Shown here: piece after piece, positions 8,780 to 17,285 of the stretch
Layout: each line of letters starts with the position of its first letter
Numbering within the stretch: position 1 is the first letter of the stretch
Assembly (NCBI RefSeq): GCF_900142925.1
Contig: NZ_FRCN01000002.1
Span: 620,001-684,000 of the forward strand
DNA: 64,000 bases
Direction of reading: 5' to 3'
DNA from: Chitinophaga sp. CF418
Lineage (GTDB): Bacteria; Bacteroidota; Bacteroidia; Chitinophagales; Chitinophagaceae
The notes under the pieces: model-generated
What the model was told of the DNA's origin: nothing
Databases searched by the model: none
The model's input: only the letters and a program-made list of their open reading frames with translations
Made by a program: the position numbers and the translations under genes

Positions 8780-9226
8780 ATGACCAGGTTATTTCTCTTG
8801 CTGTTTTCCGCTGTTTTACTGGCGTCTTGTGGACAAGCCTCTGAGCAGTCTCGTAATACCATTGATACTACTAATACGCTGATCGTAAAAGGACCAACTG
8901 CGGTAATTTTCAGGCCGGCAGGAGATAAATTACGATCTCTGAAGGCTGCTTTCGGTGAAAAGAGCTTCCTTTCTTTGCAGACTGCCAACAACACGACCCT
9001 TTTGGAAGATAGTACTTACCTGGCGGGTAAAGGTGTGAAGATTGTCAGCACCAGCGCCACCCAGCTGCAATTCATAAGAGGGAATGGTGAGGTGTTGTAT
9101 ATCAATCTCATTCATCCCAAATATGCCTGGGAGATCTTCCTGTACAATGGCTACAGTGATCCAGTCAAAGCTGATCTGACAGATATTGAGGCTGCTTACC
9201 TTGAGTCGGGGATAAGGAAACCCTGA
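8780..9226 (+). CDS. Hypothetical lipoprotein
   Basis: I do not recognise the family. From the ATG at 8780 the product is 148 residues, beginning MTRLFLLLFSAVLLASCG: a short basic tip, a hydrophobic core and a lipobox (LLAS-C), so it should be lipidated and membrane-bound. Earlier in-frame ATGs at 8756 and 8762 sit against the terminator and would give a poorer signal peptide. The mature part (about 130 residues) is soluble, mixed alpha/beta, with no repeats or metal motifs. It stands alone between a terminator and a 194-bp gap. Confidence 0.6.
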   Translation: MTRLFLLLFSAVLLASCGQASEQSRNTIDTTNTLIVKGPTAVIFRPAGDKLRSLKAAFGEKSFLSLQTANNTTLLEDSTYLAGKGVKIVSTSATQLQFIRGNGEVLYINLIHPKYAWEIFLYNGYSDPVKADLTDIEAAYLESGIRKP

Positions 9227-9420
9227 GTTGCGGCGCCCGCAATTCCTATCTGAAACCGCTGATACTAATGGTCCTCCGATGATATCCGGCCTGTTCGTAT
9301 GACCGGGTTTTCCCATTTAGTTGTTTTGTTAAATAGTTATTTATTACTTCGCAGTGCAAATCGCTTAATCATCTACGGGCTGTATTTCGTTTTTTACAGA
9401 CCGGAAAAATGTAATCATCT

Positions 9421-10209
9421 ATGGAGCATGGACTGTCCGCTGTGGACTATTCCATTCCTCTTCCGGAGGGCAAACGTGTTTATTTCGCATCGGACTTTCA
9501 CCTGGGTGTGCCCAATCCTACTGCCAGCAGAGATAGGGAAAGGCATATTGTGAGGTGGCTGGATGCCGCTTCGCAGGATGCAGCACACATCTTCCTGGTA
9601 GGTGATATTTTTGACTTCTGGTTTGAATATAAAGAAGTGATCCCTAAGGGATATACCCGCCTGTTAGGGAAACTGGCTGAGCTGAGAGATAAGGGCATTG
9701 GCATCTCCGTTTTCATCGGGAATCATGATATGTGGATGGATGGCTATTTTAAAGAAGAGCTGGATATTCCCGTTCACTATGAACCCAAAACTTACGATAT
9801 AGGCGGCAAACGTTTTTACATCGGTCATGGTGATGGTCTGGGACCGGGCGACCATGGTTATAAAATGTTGAAGAAAGTATTCCGCAACCCCATATGCCGC
9901 GCATTATTCTCATTGATCCACCCTTCCTGGGGCATTGGCCTGGCCAATTATTTCAGCCGTAAAAGCCGTGCTGCCACAGGTATGGAGCTGGAGAAATTCC
10001 TCGGAGAAGAGAATGAATGGCTGGCGATCTACAGCAAAGAGATCTTACAGCAATCCCATTTTGACTACTTTATTTTTGGACATCGTCACCTGCCATTGGA
10101 TTTGCAGGTTGGGCCCGACAGCCGCTATATCAACCTGGGAGACTGGTTGTACTATTGCAGCTATGCTGTATTTGATGGTAAAGCAACTACCTTGTTATAC
10201 GATAAATAG
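9421..10209 (+). CDS. lpxH: UDP-2,3-diacylglucosamine diphosphatase (LpxH-like metallophosphatase)
   Basis: Calcineurin-like phosphatase of 262 residues, expected to cleave UDP-2,3-diacylglucosamine to lipid X in lipid A synthesis at the inner membrane. The metal-ligand blocks are in order: ASDFHLG (23-29), GDIFDFWFEY (61-70), GNHDMW (100-105), YIGHGDGLG (133-141) and FGHRHLPLDL near the C-terminus. The paired DIFDFWFEY motif is typical of LpxH rather than general phosphatases. It is convergent with recO, with only 5 nt between the stops and no obvious terminator. Confidence 0.87.
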   Translation: MEHGLSAVDYSIPLPEGKRVYFASDFHLGVPNPTASRDRERHIVRWLDAASQDAAHIFLVGDIFDFWFEYKEVIPKGYTRLLGKLAELRDKGIGISVFIGNHDMWMDGYFKEELDIPVHYEPKTYDIGGKRFYIGHGDGLGPGDHGYKMLKKVFRNPICRALFSLIHPSWGIGLANYFSRKSRAATGMELEKFLGEENEWLAIYSKEILQQSHFDYFIFGHRHLPLDLQVGPDSRYINLGDWLYYCSYAVFDGKATTLLYDK

Positions 10210-10214
10210 CTGGT

Positions 10215-10946
10215 CTATTCCAGTATTTCGTGCAGGATGGGAGGTGAATTCAGTTCCTGGAAGTCTGGTAAGTGCAGCCTGAAAAAGTCCAGGTAAGCAT
10301 ACAAAAGTTTTCTGCGTTTATCCTTATTCATATTGATCTCTCCAAGACTTTCCCAATTAGTACATTGAAAAAGACGGTCCGTTATCTCGCTGTTGGCAGC
10401 ATCCAGGTAATTGCTGTGGTGAGGTGGCAGATCTGTGAATGAACCTTCCTGCAGGTCAAGATAGTGTGCATACTCCGAATACCGGCCATTTAACCGGAAA
10501 CCCAGGTGCTCAGCAAGTTTGAGGGTGAAATACAGGGGAACATTCGCAGCAATGGATAGTGGTGCTACATCGAGTGCCTGTAGTGCCTGTTCTGAAAAAT
10601 AATACAGTTCCAGTTGTTGTTCCGGTTCCCGCAGGCTTTTCTGCAAGAGCTCTATCATGTAGAGTGCAACCGTATTCTTGACGATATTGAAGTGCAGGGA
10701 GGTGTAGATATAACCCAGTTTAAACTCAGAAATACGCTGGATACTCTTTTGCTCATGATGATATACTACCAGTTCCAGGATGTTGCCGGGCTGCAAGAGA
10801 TTGCCCTTCGCCTGGGGTTTGGAAGAACGAACTCCGTTCACCATATACGACTGCACCCCGAAGAGTTCCGTGAATATATTGACAATGGCGCTGGTATCGC
10901 CATATTTGACCGTTCTTAATACTATCCCGCGAGTTTTGTGTAACAT
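10215..10946 (-). CDS. recO: DNA repair protein RecO
   Basis: RecO helps RecA load onto SSB-coated DNA in the RecFOR gap-repair pathway. The 243-residue product opens with MLHKTRGIVLRTVKYGDTSAIVNIFTELFG, the family's N-terminal OB-fold signature. A helical domain with FTLKLAEHLGF follows. The Cys-containing zinc finger of some RecO proteins is not evident. It is 43 nt downstream of the porZ-like gene and probably cotranscribed with it. Confidence 0.92.
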   Translation of the reverse strand: MLHKTRGIVLRTVKYGDTSAIVNIFTELFGVQSYMVNGVRSSKPQAKGNLLQPGNILELVVYHHEQKSIQRISEFKLGYIYTSLHFNIVKNTVALYMIELLQKSLREPEQQLELYYFSEQALQALDVAPLSIAANVPLYFTLKLAEHLGFRLNGRYSEYAHYLDLQEGSFTDLPPHHSNYLDAANSEITDRLFQCTNWESLGEINMNKDKRRKLLYAYLDFFRLHLPDFQELNSPPILHEILE

Positions 10947-10989
10947 ACCTGACAGCAGCTGCTGGATTCAAATGTACGATTAGCGGGCG

Positions 10990-13290
10990 TTAATTGATAA
11001 ATACAATCTTTGTGACCATGTGCTCCCCTCCTGTTTCGCTGGCTGCAAATACCAGGTATACGCCGGACTGTGGCCGGTGCCCGGTATAATCCAATCCATT
11101 CCAGATGGCTTGTCCGCCGAAAGCCCTGGTCTGGAACACCATTTTTCCGCTGATGTCGGTGATCTTCACCCTTGTATTCTGCACCAGCCCCCGGATGGCG
11201 ATAGTGCCACTGTAATTGTGTGGAACAGGGTTAGGGAATACCAATACGGAATCCCGTGTCATGCTGGAGACGGGCGCTGTGGCTGTGCCATGCCATGACA
11301 TCAGGCCTTTTCCTGTAGCGAAGTATATTTCTCCTGTTTGAGGATCTATGGCGATGGTGTAAATATGATTGTCAGGAAGCGGACTGTTGCTTGTATTGAA
11401 TTGTTGCAGGATCTGATCTCCTTCCTCACTTACCAGCCAGGCGCCATTGAGGGTGCCTACCCATTTGCGGTTGGCGCCGTCTATGGCAATGGAGGTTACT
11501 TGTTCATCCTGGAATAGGTAGCCGGCAAAATTGTCCTGCTGGATGATTGGCAGGATAGCATTACATCCCTCAGCAGCGGCCTGTCCCGGACAGTTGATAA
11601 TAGCAATACCCCTGGCTGTGCCGACCCAGATGCTGCCATTTTTATCTTTTGCCAGGCAGTAGACGTCGTTGGAAGGCAGGTTGCCCTGATTGCTGCCCAG
11701 GCGATATTGCCGCCATTGATCGTCGTTTTTATTGTCAAGAGTATTGTTGTGATTCAGTACAAACAGGCCATTGCTTTGTGGGGAAACCATATATACCAGG
11801 CCATAGTCGTCCGTCAGTAACTGGCTGATGGCATTCCCTGTCATGACATAGGGGCTGCGAAAGGATACCCAGGTGTTGTCAGGCTTTTTCAGCAGGAGAT
11901 TGCCGGAGGCGCCATAGGCTGCCAGCCATAGGTTGCCTGTGGCGTCTGTGGTCAGGCCGCTGACGTTATAGGCATTGGGATTATTGGCGACGGGCGGTAG
12001 TACACCTTGTTTGAAAATAGTATAGCCGCCATTGGGAGCAGCATATATCAGCCCTCCTCCAAAGGAGCCCAGGTAACAACCCTGACTGCCGGGATCGGGA
12101 GAAAGGGTGATGAGGTCCGAAACGGACTCCAGTGCAGGCTGGGTGTTGTGATCGAACTGAGTCCAGCTGCCTTGCGAATAAGTGTAATAGCCGTTACTGT
12201 TACCGCTGGCTTTCCAGTCGCTGCTAACGCTACCGGCAGTAGCCCAGAGCGTATTATTCACAAACAGCATGTTGCCGGTAATGATACTGGCCGGTGCATC
12301 AGGATGAATAGCTGTAAAGCTGTTGTCATCAGTTTTATACCGGATCAATCCCTGAAGCGAATCCGCTATCCATGTTTCATTGCCGGTATTGGCTGTCTGT
12401 AAAGGCGCGTCTATCAGCTGATGCTGTAATGTTTTTATGAGGTTGGCGCCGGCATCGAGGACGATGATGCGGGCGGCGCCTCCGGATTGCTGTTCACTAA
12501 GGAACAGCTGACTACCATGTACGTCTATATTATTAATATGCCAACCATCTGTATACCATGATGTCCAGGTATTGTTGGAGAACCGGAATAACTGATTACC
12601 CTGGCGGCATATCAGCTGATTATTGAAAGAGATGATCTCCTGAATGGTGTCCTGTTGCAGGCCCTGATTGAGAGTGGACCAGTTTCTATAGTCGGATGGA
12701 TTATTGCTGTTGAGCGCCGCTGTTCTGATACCTTCTGAAGTGGCTGCGTACAGGGAGCCATTGAGGAATGCCAGGGAATAGACAGGAGTATATTCACCGG
12801 TGCTGCCTACCACATAGGTAGCTGCTATCTCAGGAATGGAAGTGTTTACAACCACTATTCCGAGACCTGTACAGAGATAGGCGTTATTATTATAGTAGAA
12901 GATGTGGAAAATAGATTTGTCTGCAGCTACCTGTTTTCGCATCAGGTCGGGAATATTGAAGCTGTTATTGCCGCTCAGCAGATCAATGTTGCTATTACGG
13001 TATGCGATCAGTATTTCATCATCGCCGGCAGCTATAGCGCTGATCCCGATATCGTGAAGGCCATTGATCTTGCTATACCTGCTGATCTCTTCATCTGCAC
13101 CGGTGGTAACGGAGAATAGTCCCTGAGAGGTAGCGCAGTATATTTTATCAGCTTTCACAGTAACTGCAACAGCAGGACGCCATGGAAGATAGTCACTCCA
13201 TTGGCCAACGGGAGTCTGGGCATCAGCCTGAGGGGAAGTCAGGCAGGATAGGCTAAAAATGGCATAAAGGGAAGTCAGGAAGCGGTACAT
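10990..13290 (-). CDS. porZ: PorZ-like beta-propeller protein with T9SS C-terminal sorting domain
   Basis: A 766-residue exported protein. Signal peptide at 1-24 (ends ADAQ), then WSDYLPWRPAVAVTVKADKIYCATSQGLFSV and many repeated strands of the two-component-regulator propeller type (GSIWVGTARGIAI, NLWLAAYGASG, RKWVGTLNGAWLV). The last ~80 residues (VLVFPNPVPHNYSG ... GVYLVFAAS ... MVTKIVFIN) form a type A T9SS sorting domain. In Porphyromonas gingivalis PorZ is a surface component of the T9SS attachment complex that helps supply A-LPS for cargo anchoring. The opening WSDYL block, the propellers and the CTD fit PorZ. The next gene is recO. A different propeller-type T9SS cargo protein is the alternative. 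Confidence 0.75.
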   Translation of the reverse strand: MYRFLTSLYAIFSLSCLTSPQADAQTPVGQWSDYLPWRPAVAVTVKADKIYCATSQGLFSVTTGADEEISRYSKINGLHDIGISAIAAGDDEILIAYRNSNIDLLSGNNSFNIPDLMRKQVAADKSIFHIFYYNNNAYLCTGLGIVVVNTSIPEIAATYVVGSTGEYTPVYSLAFLNGSLYAATSEGIRTAALNSNNPSDYRNWSTLNQGLQQDTIQEIISFNNQLICRQGNQLFRFSNNTWTSWYTDGWHINNIDVHGSQLFLSEQQSGGAARIIVLDAGANLIKTLQHQLIDAPLQTANTGNETWIADSLQGLIRYKTDDNSFTAIHPDAPASIITGNMLFVNNTLWATAGSVSSDWKASGNSNGYYTYSQGSWTQFDHNTQPALESVSDLITLSPDPGSQGCYLGSFGGGLIYAAPNGGYTIFKQGVLPPVANNPNAYNVSGLTTDATGNLWLAAYGASGNLLLKKPDNTWVSFRSPYVMTGNAISQLLTDDYGLVYMVSPQSNGLFVLNHNNTLDNKNDDQWRQYRLGSNQGNLPSNDVYCLAKDKNGSIWVGTARGIAIINCPGQAAAEGCNAILPIIQQDNFAGYLFQDEQVTSIAIDGANRKWVGTLNGAWLVSEEGDQILQQFNTSNSPLPDNHIYTIAIDPQTGEIYFATGKGLMSWHGTATAPVSSMTRDSVLVFPNPVPHNYSGTIAIRGLVQNTRVKITDISGKMVFQTRAFGGQAIWNGLDYTGHRPQSGVYLVFAASETGGEHMVTKIVFIN

Positions 13291-13406
13291 GCATCAAAAA
13301 TAGTTATATGTTGTTACTTTATGACACCTACCCGCATATATCCCTGACGCCCTTTTTTTAGACAACTTTAATTACCTTTACGCCCTACTAAATTATAAAG
13401 ACGCGT

Positions 13407-15827
13407 ATGTGGCAACGCTTAGCAGGATTCGTATTGAAATTCCGTCTACCACTCCTGGTTTTATTATTGTTGAGCACTGCAGTGATGACTTATTATGCCA
13501 GTAAGGTAGAATTGTCCTATGAGGCTAACAAATCTATACCGCTTGACAACCTGAAGTACAAGGATTATCTCCAGTTTAAAGGTTTATTTGGTGAAGATGG
13601 TAATATGATTGTGATAGGTGTCCAGACTGATAGTTTCTTTCAGAAGGATTTCTTTCACGACTATGTAAAGTTGAATGAAGATGTCAGGAAGGTGGAGTTT
13701 GTGGAGAATGTGCTGAGTGTACCATTTGCCATTAATCTTGTGAAAAATGACAGTACCCGCAAACTGAGTGCTGAGCCTTTATTCAGGGGCGATCTGCAGC
13801 AGCAGGCGGTACTGGACAGTCTTGCAGGGGCTTTGAATAATCTTCCTTTTTATAAAGGCCTGCTCTATAATCCCGACACGCATGCTTACATGATGATGAT
13901 CAACGTCAATAAGGGGGTAATGGGTACTGCCCGCCGTATTGAGGTAGTAAGCAACGTGATGAAACTGGGAAATGCTTTTGCCGAAAAACATCATACTGAA
14001 GTACGCATGAGCGGATTACCGCTGATCCGTACTATAGTGGCTACGAAAGTGGCGAACGAGCTGGGACTGTTCCTGAAATTATCATTCGTGCTGACAGCGC
14101 TGATCCTGTTCCTTTTCTTCAGGTCATTTGGAGCGGTGCTGATGTCCATGATCGTAGTAGCAATCGGGGTAATATGGTCTGTGGCCACGATTGTATTGTT
14201 GCAATATAAGATCACCCTGCTGACGGCATTGATCCCACCATTGATTGTGGTCATCGGTATTCCGAACTGTGTATACTTCCTCAATAAATATCATACGGAA
14301 TATGCCAAGGATGGTAATAAGACCCGGGCGCTGGTACATATGATCCAGCGTATGGGGGTTGTGACCCTTTTTACTAATCTGACGGCAGCGATCGGTTTTG
14401 GTGTGTTCTGTTTCACCAAGAGCGCCCTGTTAAAAGAGTTTGGTGTGGTAGCAGGATTGAATATCATGCTGATCTTTTTGATCTCATTCATTTTCCTGCC
14501 TTCAGTATTAAGCTATCTGCCTGCTCCCAAGACGAAACACACCAACTACATGAATAACAGGTGGTTCCGTGCCCTGTTGGATGGACTAACTGCTTTGGTG
14601 TTTAAATACCGTCCCTGGGTGTACGGAGTGACCGGCCTGCTGGTAGTAGGTGCGGTGGCTGGTATGCTGAAATTGCATTCTGAGGCCCACATGCTTGATG
14701 ACATTCCGCAAAGTGACAAGTTGTATACCGACCTTAAATTTTTCGAAAAGAACTTTAAAGGAGTAATGCCGCTGGAGATTGCGGTAGATACGAAGAAAAA
14801 AAACGGTGTGGTAAATTTGCAGACATTGGAGAAACTGGACCAGTTATCAAAGCTGATAGCAACACAGCCGGATTTCGCCAGACCATTGTCTGTAGCAGAG
14901 GGTATCAAGTTTGCAAAACAGGCTTATTATAACGGAGATAGTTCCAACTACTCGGTGCCTAATCAGTTTGATATTGGTTTCCTTGCGCCTTATCTGCGTA
15001 TGAAGGGAGGTACTAACGCCAGTGGAAATGCTACTGCCTTTACCAAGCTGGTGTCTTCTTTTATGGACAGTACCAGGCAGGTAGCGCGTGTGAGTGTGAA
15101 TATGGCGGATGTAGGGTCTGCCAGATTGCCTGCGTTGCTGGACTCACTGACGCCACAGGTGAACCAGATCTTTGACAGTACAAAGTATAAAGTAACCTTC
15201 ACCGGTACCAGCGTTATATTCCTGGAGGGTAGCCGTTTCATTATTAACGGTTTAACTGAGAGCATCGTGCTGGCATTTGTGCTGATCATTTTCTGTATGC
15301 TGTATCTCTTCCGTTCCTGGAGGATGCTGCTGATCTCCCTGATCCCGAATATTATCCCGCTGGCTGTTACAGCTGGTGTGATGGGCTGGCTGAATATACC
15401 CTTAAAGCCGTCTACAGTATTGGTATTCAGTGTGGCATTAGGGATAGCGATAGATGTGACGATCCGTTTCCTGGTAAACTTCAAGCAGGAATTACCGCAT
15501 CATGACCTGGATATTTCGGCTACAGTGAAACAAACCATTCATGAGACCGGGTTGAGCATTATATATACTTCTCTGATCCTGCTGGCAGGATTTATGATCT
15601 TTAGTTTCTCCGAATTCGGAGGTACCAAGGCTTTGGGCTGGCTGACGTCCCTGACATTGTTAATGGCGACGATCACAAACCTGACCATTTTACCGGCCCT
15701 GTTATTATGGATGGAGAAGGCATTACTGAAAAAGGCCCGGAAAAAGCAGTTATGGAATACTTTAGATGAGGAAAATGATATGGATATGTCTGAGCTCGGA
15801 TTGAAGGAACGAGAAAAGGAAGACTAG
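13407..15827 (+). CDS. RND-superfamily/MMPL-type transporter
   Basis: An 806-residue inner-membrane transporter with the two-fold RND/MMPL plan: one N-terminal TM (~10-29), a large periplasmic domain, five to six TMs (~220-370), a second isolated TM (~395-415), a second periplasmic domain and a final six-TM bundle (~625-770). It resembles the hydrophobe/amphiphile exporters (HAE3) that move lipids or hopanoids rather than drug pumps, and it lacks adjacent adaptor and outer-membrane genes. FVLTALILFLFFRSFGAVLMSM and VFSVALGIAIDVTIRFLVNF are characteristic TM segments. It is monocistronic with a strong terminator. Substrate unknown. Confidence 0.85.
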   Translation: MWQRLAGFVLKFRLPLLVLLLLSTAVMTYYASKVELSYEANKSIPLDNLKYKDYLQFKGLFGEDGNMIVIGVQTDSFFQKDFFHDYVKLNEDVRKVEFVENVLSVPFAINLVKNDSTRKLSAEPLFRGDLQQQAVLDSLAGALNNLPFYKGLLYNPDTHAYMMMINVNKGVMGTARRIEVVSNVMKLGNAFAEKHHTEVRMSGLPLIRTIVATKVANELGLFLKLSFVLTALILFLFFRSFGAVLMSMIVVAIGVIWSVATIVLLQYKITLLTALIPPLIVVIGIPNCVYFLNKYHTEYAKDGNKTRALVHMIQRMGVVTLFTNLTAAIGFGVFCFTKSALLKEFGVVAGLNIMLIFLISFIFLPSVLSYLPAPKTKHTNYMNNRWFRALLDGLTALVFKYRPWVYGVTGLLVVGAVAGMLKLHSEAHMLDDIPQSDKLYTDLKFFEKNFKGVMPLEIAVDTKKKNGVVNLQTLEKLDQLSKLIATQPDFARPLSVAEGIKFAKQAYYNGDSSNYSVPNQFDIGFLAPYLRMKGGTNASGNATAFTKLVSSFMDSTRQVARVSVNMADVGSARLPALLDSLTPQVNQIFDSTKYKVTFTGTSVIFLEGSRFIINGLTESIVLAFVLIIFCMLYLFRSWRMLLISLIPNIIPLAVTAGVMGWLNIPLKPSTVLVFSVALGIAIDVTIRFLVNFKQELPHHDLDISATVKQTIHETGLSIIYTSLILLAGFMIFSFSEFGGTKALGWLTSLTLLMATITNLTILPALLLWMEKALLKKARKKQLWNTLDEENDMDMSELGLKEREKED

Positions 15828-15852
15828 ATAAGTATATCATTCACATATAATT

Positions 15853-15890
15853 AAAACGCTCAATGCATGATTATCAGCATTGAGCGTTTT
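15853..15890 (+). terminator. Intrinsic terminator of the RND transporter gene
   Basis: A 14-bp perfect stem (AAAACGCTCAATGC / GCATTGAGCGTTTT) around a 10-nt loop, ending in a T-run; 25 nt after the stop. Confidence 0.93.
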
Positions 15891-16015
15891 TTGTTATTCC
15901 CAAATAATCTAGTGGACTACATTCATCCCCCCATATTAGCCGTTTGTATAAAAGGATGCCACATACCCATTAAAAAGTATGAGGTTTATAATGCCATTCT
16001 AACCTCTTTTAGTTC

Positions 16016-16708
16016 ATGAAAAACAAATACTTAAAGGGCGCTCACCTTTCTGAGCGTAAATTTAAGGAGATACTACGGCTATTCGCCGAAGATCTTACAG
16101 CCACGCAGATTGCCAACATTAGTGGAGTAAGCCGGGTTACCGTAAACAGTTATCTCAAAAAGATTCGCCAACAGATCGCCCGTCATTGTGAGTCCTTATT
16201 GCCGGCAGAGAGCCATCATCGCGCTGCCGCCCCGGTACGTAATGTACACCATGTATCCCCGGTGGATGATGGAGATGTTTCCGTTAAAACAGAAGTCGGC
16301 CGTAATGTGAAGCCGGTTGTATTTGGTATCTACCGTTGTTCCGACAGGTTGCATACCGAGATATTGCCGGATGTGAGCAGGTCTATGATCCATTCTGTTG
16401 TGAGAAGCAGCCGTTCCATACTGGAGATGCAGAGTGCAGCGGAGAAGATCCGCCGTTTCAGCAATGTAGTTGACCTGGGTCAGTACCGTTTATACAATCT
16501 TGAAAATGAAGGCGCTGTCAGTATTGCAGACGATGTAGATGCATTCTGGGGGCTTACCAAACACCGGCTGGCAAAGTTCAAGGGATTGAACCGCAGCACG
16601 GTGTACCTGCATTTGAAGGAGTGTGAGTTCCGGTACAATAACAGGAATGAAGACATTTATGAAACGTTGCTGGAGTTGTTAAAGACGCAGCCGTTGAGTC
16701 TTTCCTGA
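16016..16708 (+). CDS. IS1595/ISXO2-like transposase-derived protein, catalytic triad lost
   Basis: A 230-residue ORF. Residues 11-58 form the helix-turn-helix head of IS1595-type transposases (LSERKFKEILRLFAEDLTATQ, then a second helix). Residues 102-119 (VFGIYRCSDRLHTEILPD) and 177-213 (FWGLTKHRLAKF, YLHLKECEFRYNNR) match the core of the same family. However, the first acidic block (usually DESYFG) is replaced by VDDGDVSV, the TDGW-type second Asp is absent, and the final IESFW Glu has become Asp (VDAFW). The middle is shortened and no flanking inverted repeats are seen. The frame is intact, so it may survive as a DNA-binding protein rather than a transposase. A decaying pseudogene that is still open is the alternative. 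Confidence 0.72.
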   Translation: MKNKYLKGAHLSERKFKEILRLFAEDLTATQIANISGVSRVTVNSYLKKIRQQIARHCESLLPAESHHRAAAPVRNVHHVSPVDDGDVSVKTEVGRNVKPVVFGIYRCSDRLHTEILPDVSRSMIHSVVRSSRSILEMQSAAEKIRRFSNVVDLGQYRLYNLENEGAVSIADDVDAFWGLTKHRLAKFKGLNRSTVYLHLKECEFRYNNRNEDIYETLLELLKTQPLSLS

Positions 16709-16733
16709 TAGACGGGTTTATCACTTACGATAT

Positions 16734-16758
16734 TGCTGCAGTAGTGCAGCGCATTTTT
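16734..16758 (+). terminator. Probable weak terminator after the transposase-like gene
   Basis: GCTGCA / TGCAGC stem with a GTAG loop followed by GCATTTTT, 26 nt after the stop codon. Confidence 0.5.
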
Positions 16759-16989
16759 ATTTAAATCTGGAACAAAACCCGGATTTAGATTTTGGTTGAT
16801 GAGCGCGCAGGTGGTAATCCTACCGCCTGCCTTTAATTCTTTTGCAATTACTTATTTAAGTATATTACGAGATTGTGTTATGGAGCATTTTTACATATTA
16901 CAGATTTCAGTTATTACAAATAAAAAATATCCAGTTATGTTAAAGGACTGTTAAAGAAATGTTATAACACTTAATTTTGTTAACTGGTT

Positions 16990-17023
16990 TTTGTTAAAAT
17001 TATTGTTAATAAACTTATATTTG
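16990..17023 (+). promoter_or_regulatory. Bacteroidota-type promoter of the first susC
   Basis: TTTG (16990-16993), a 22-nt spacer and TATATTTG (17016-17023), an exact TAnnTTTG -7 box in a very AT-rich stretch. Transcription from about 17030 would give a leader of about 255 nt before susC, enclosing the 27-codon ORF. The remainder of the 16709-17285 gap has no other gene. Confidence 0.65.
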
Positions 17024-17066
17024 AACGTTAAAATTAAGTTAAACAACAAAGAAGGGTTAATTGCTT

Positions 17067-17150
17067 ATGAGAAAAGGCTGTAGTAGCCCCCTCACCCCCT
17101 CTGTATACTCATTCAAGGAATTTAGGACAAGTATTGTTAATTGCGTTTAG
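17067..17150 (+). CDS. Putative 27-codon leader ORF upstream of susC
   Basis: ATG at 17067 runs to TAG at 17148-17150 (peptide starts MRKGCSSPLTPS, ends SIVNCV). Its start context AACAACAAAG...CTTATGAGAAAAG is nearly the same as that of susC at 17286 (AACAACAAAGCTTATGAGGAAAAG), apart from a 12-nt insertion. It lies inside the predicted susC leader and ends 135 nt before it. It may be a translated regulatory leader peptide or the remnant 5' end of a duplicated susC. There is no evidence of translation other than the start context. Confidence 0.35.
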   Translation: MRKGCSSPLTPSVYSFKEFRTSIVNCV

Positions 17151-17285
17151 GGGAACCAAGATGTATTTTTTCAACTAAAGTTTTATCAACGTAGGACAAG
17201 CTTTCAGAACCAGTGGTCGGTTTTCTGAGATCTATATTCTATTTCATTTGAATATTTAACTAAACAACCAGAAACAACAAAGCTT

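Noticed and set aside
9299..9553. 84-residue ORF before lpxH
   Set aside because: Overlaps lpxH in another frame and has no recognisable sequence; the lpxH frame has the catalytic motifs.
16016..16708. Active insertion sequence
   Set aside because: Catalytic residues are missing and I could not find terminal inverted repeats or target-site duplications in 15890-16800.
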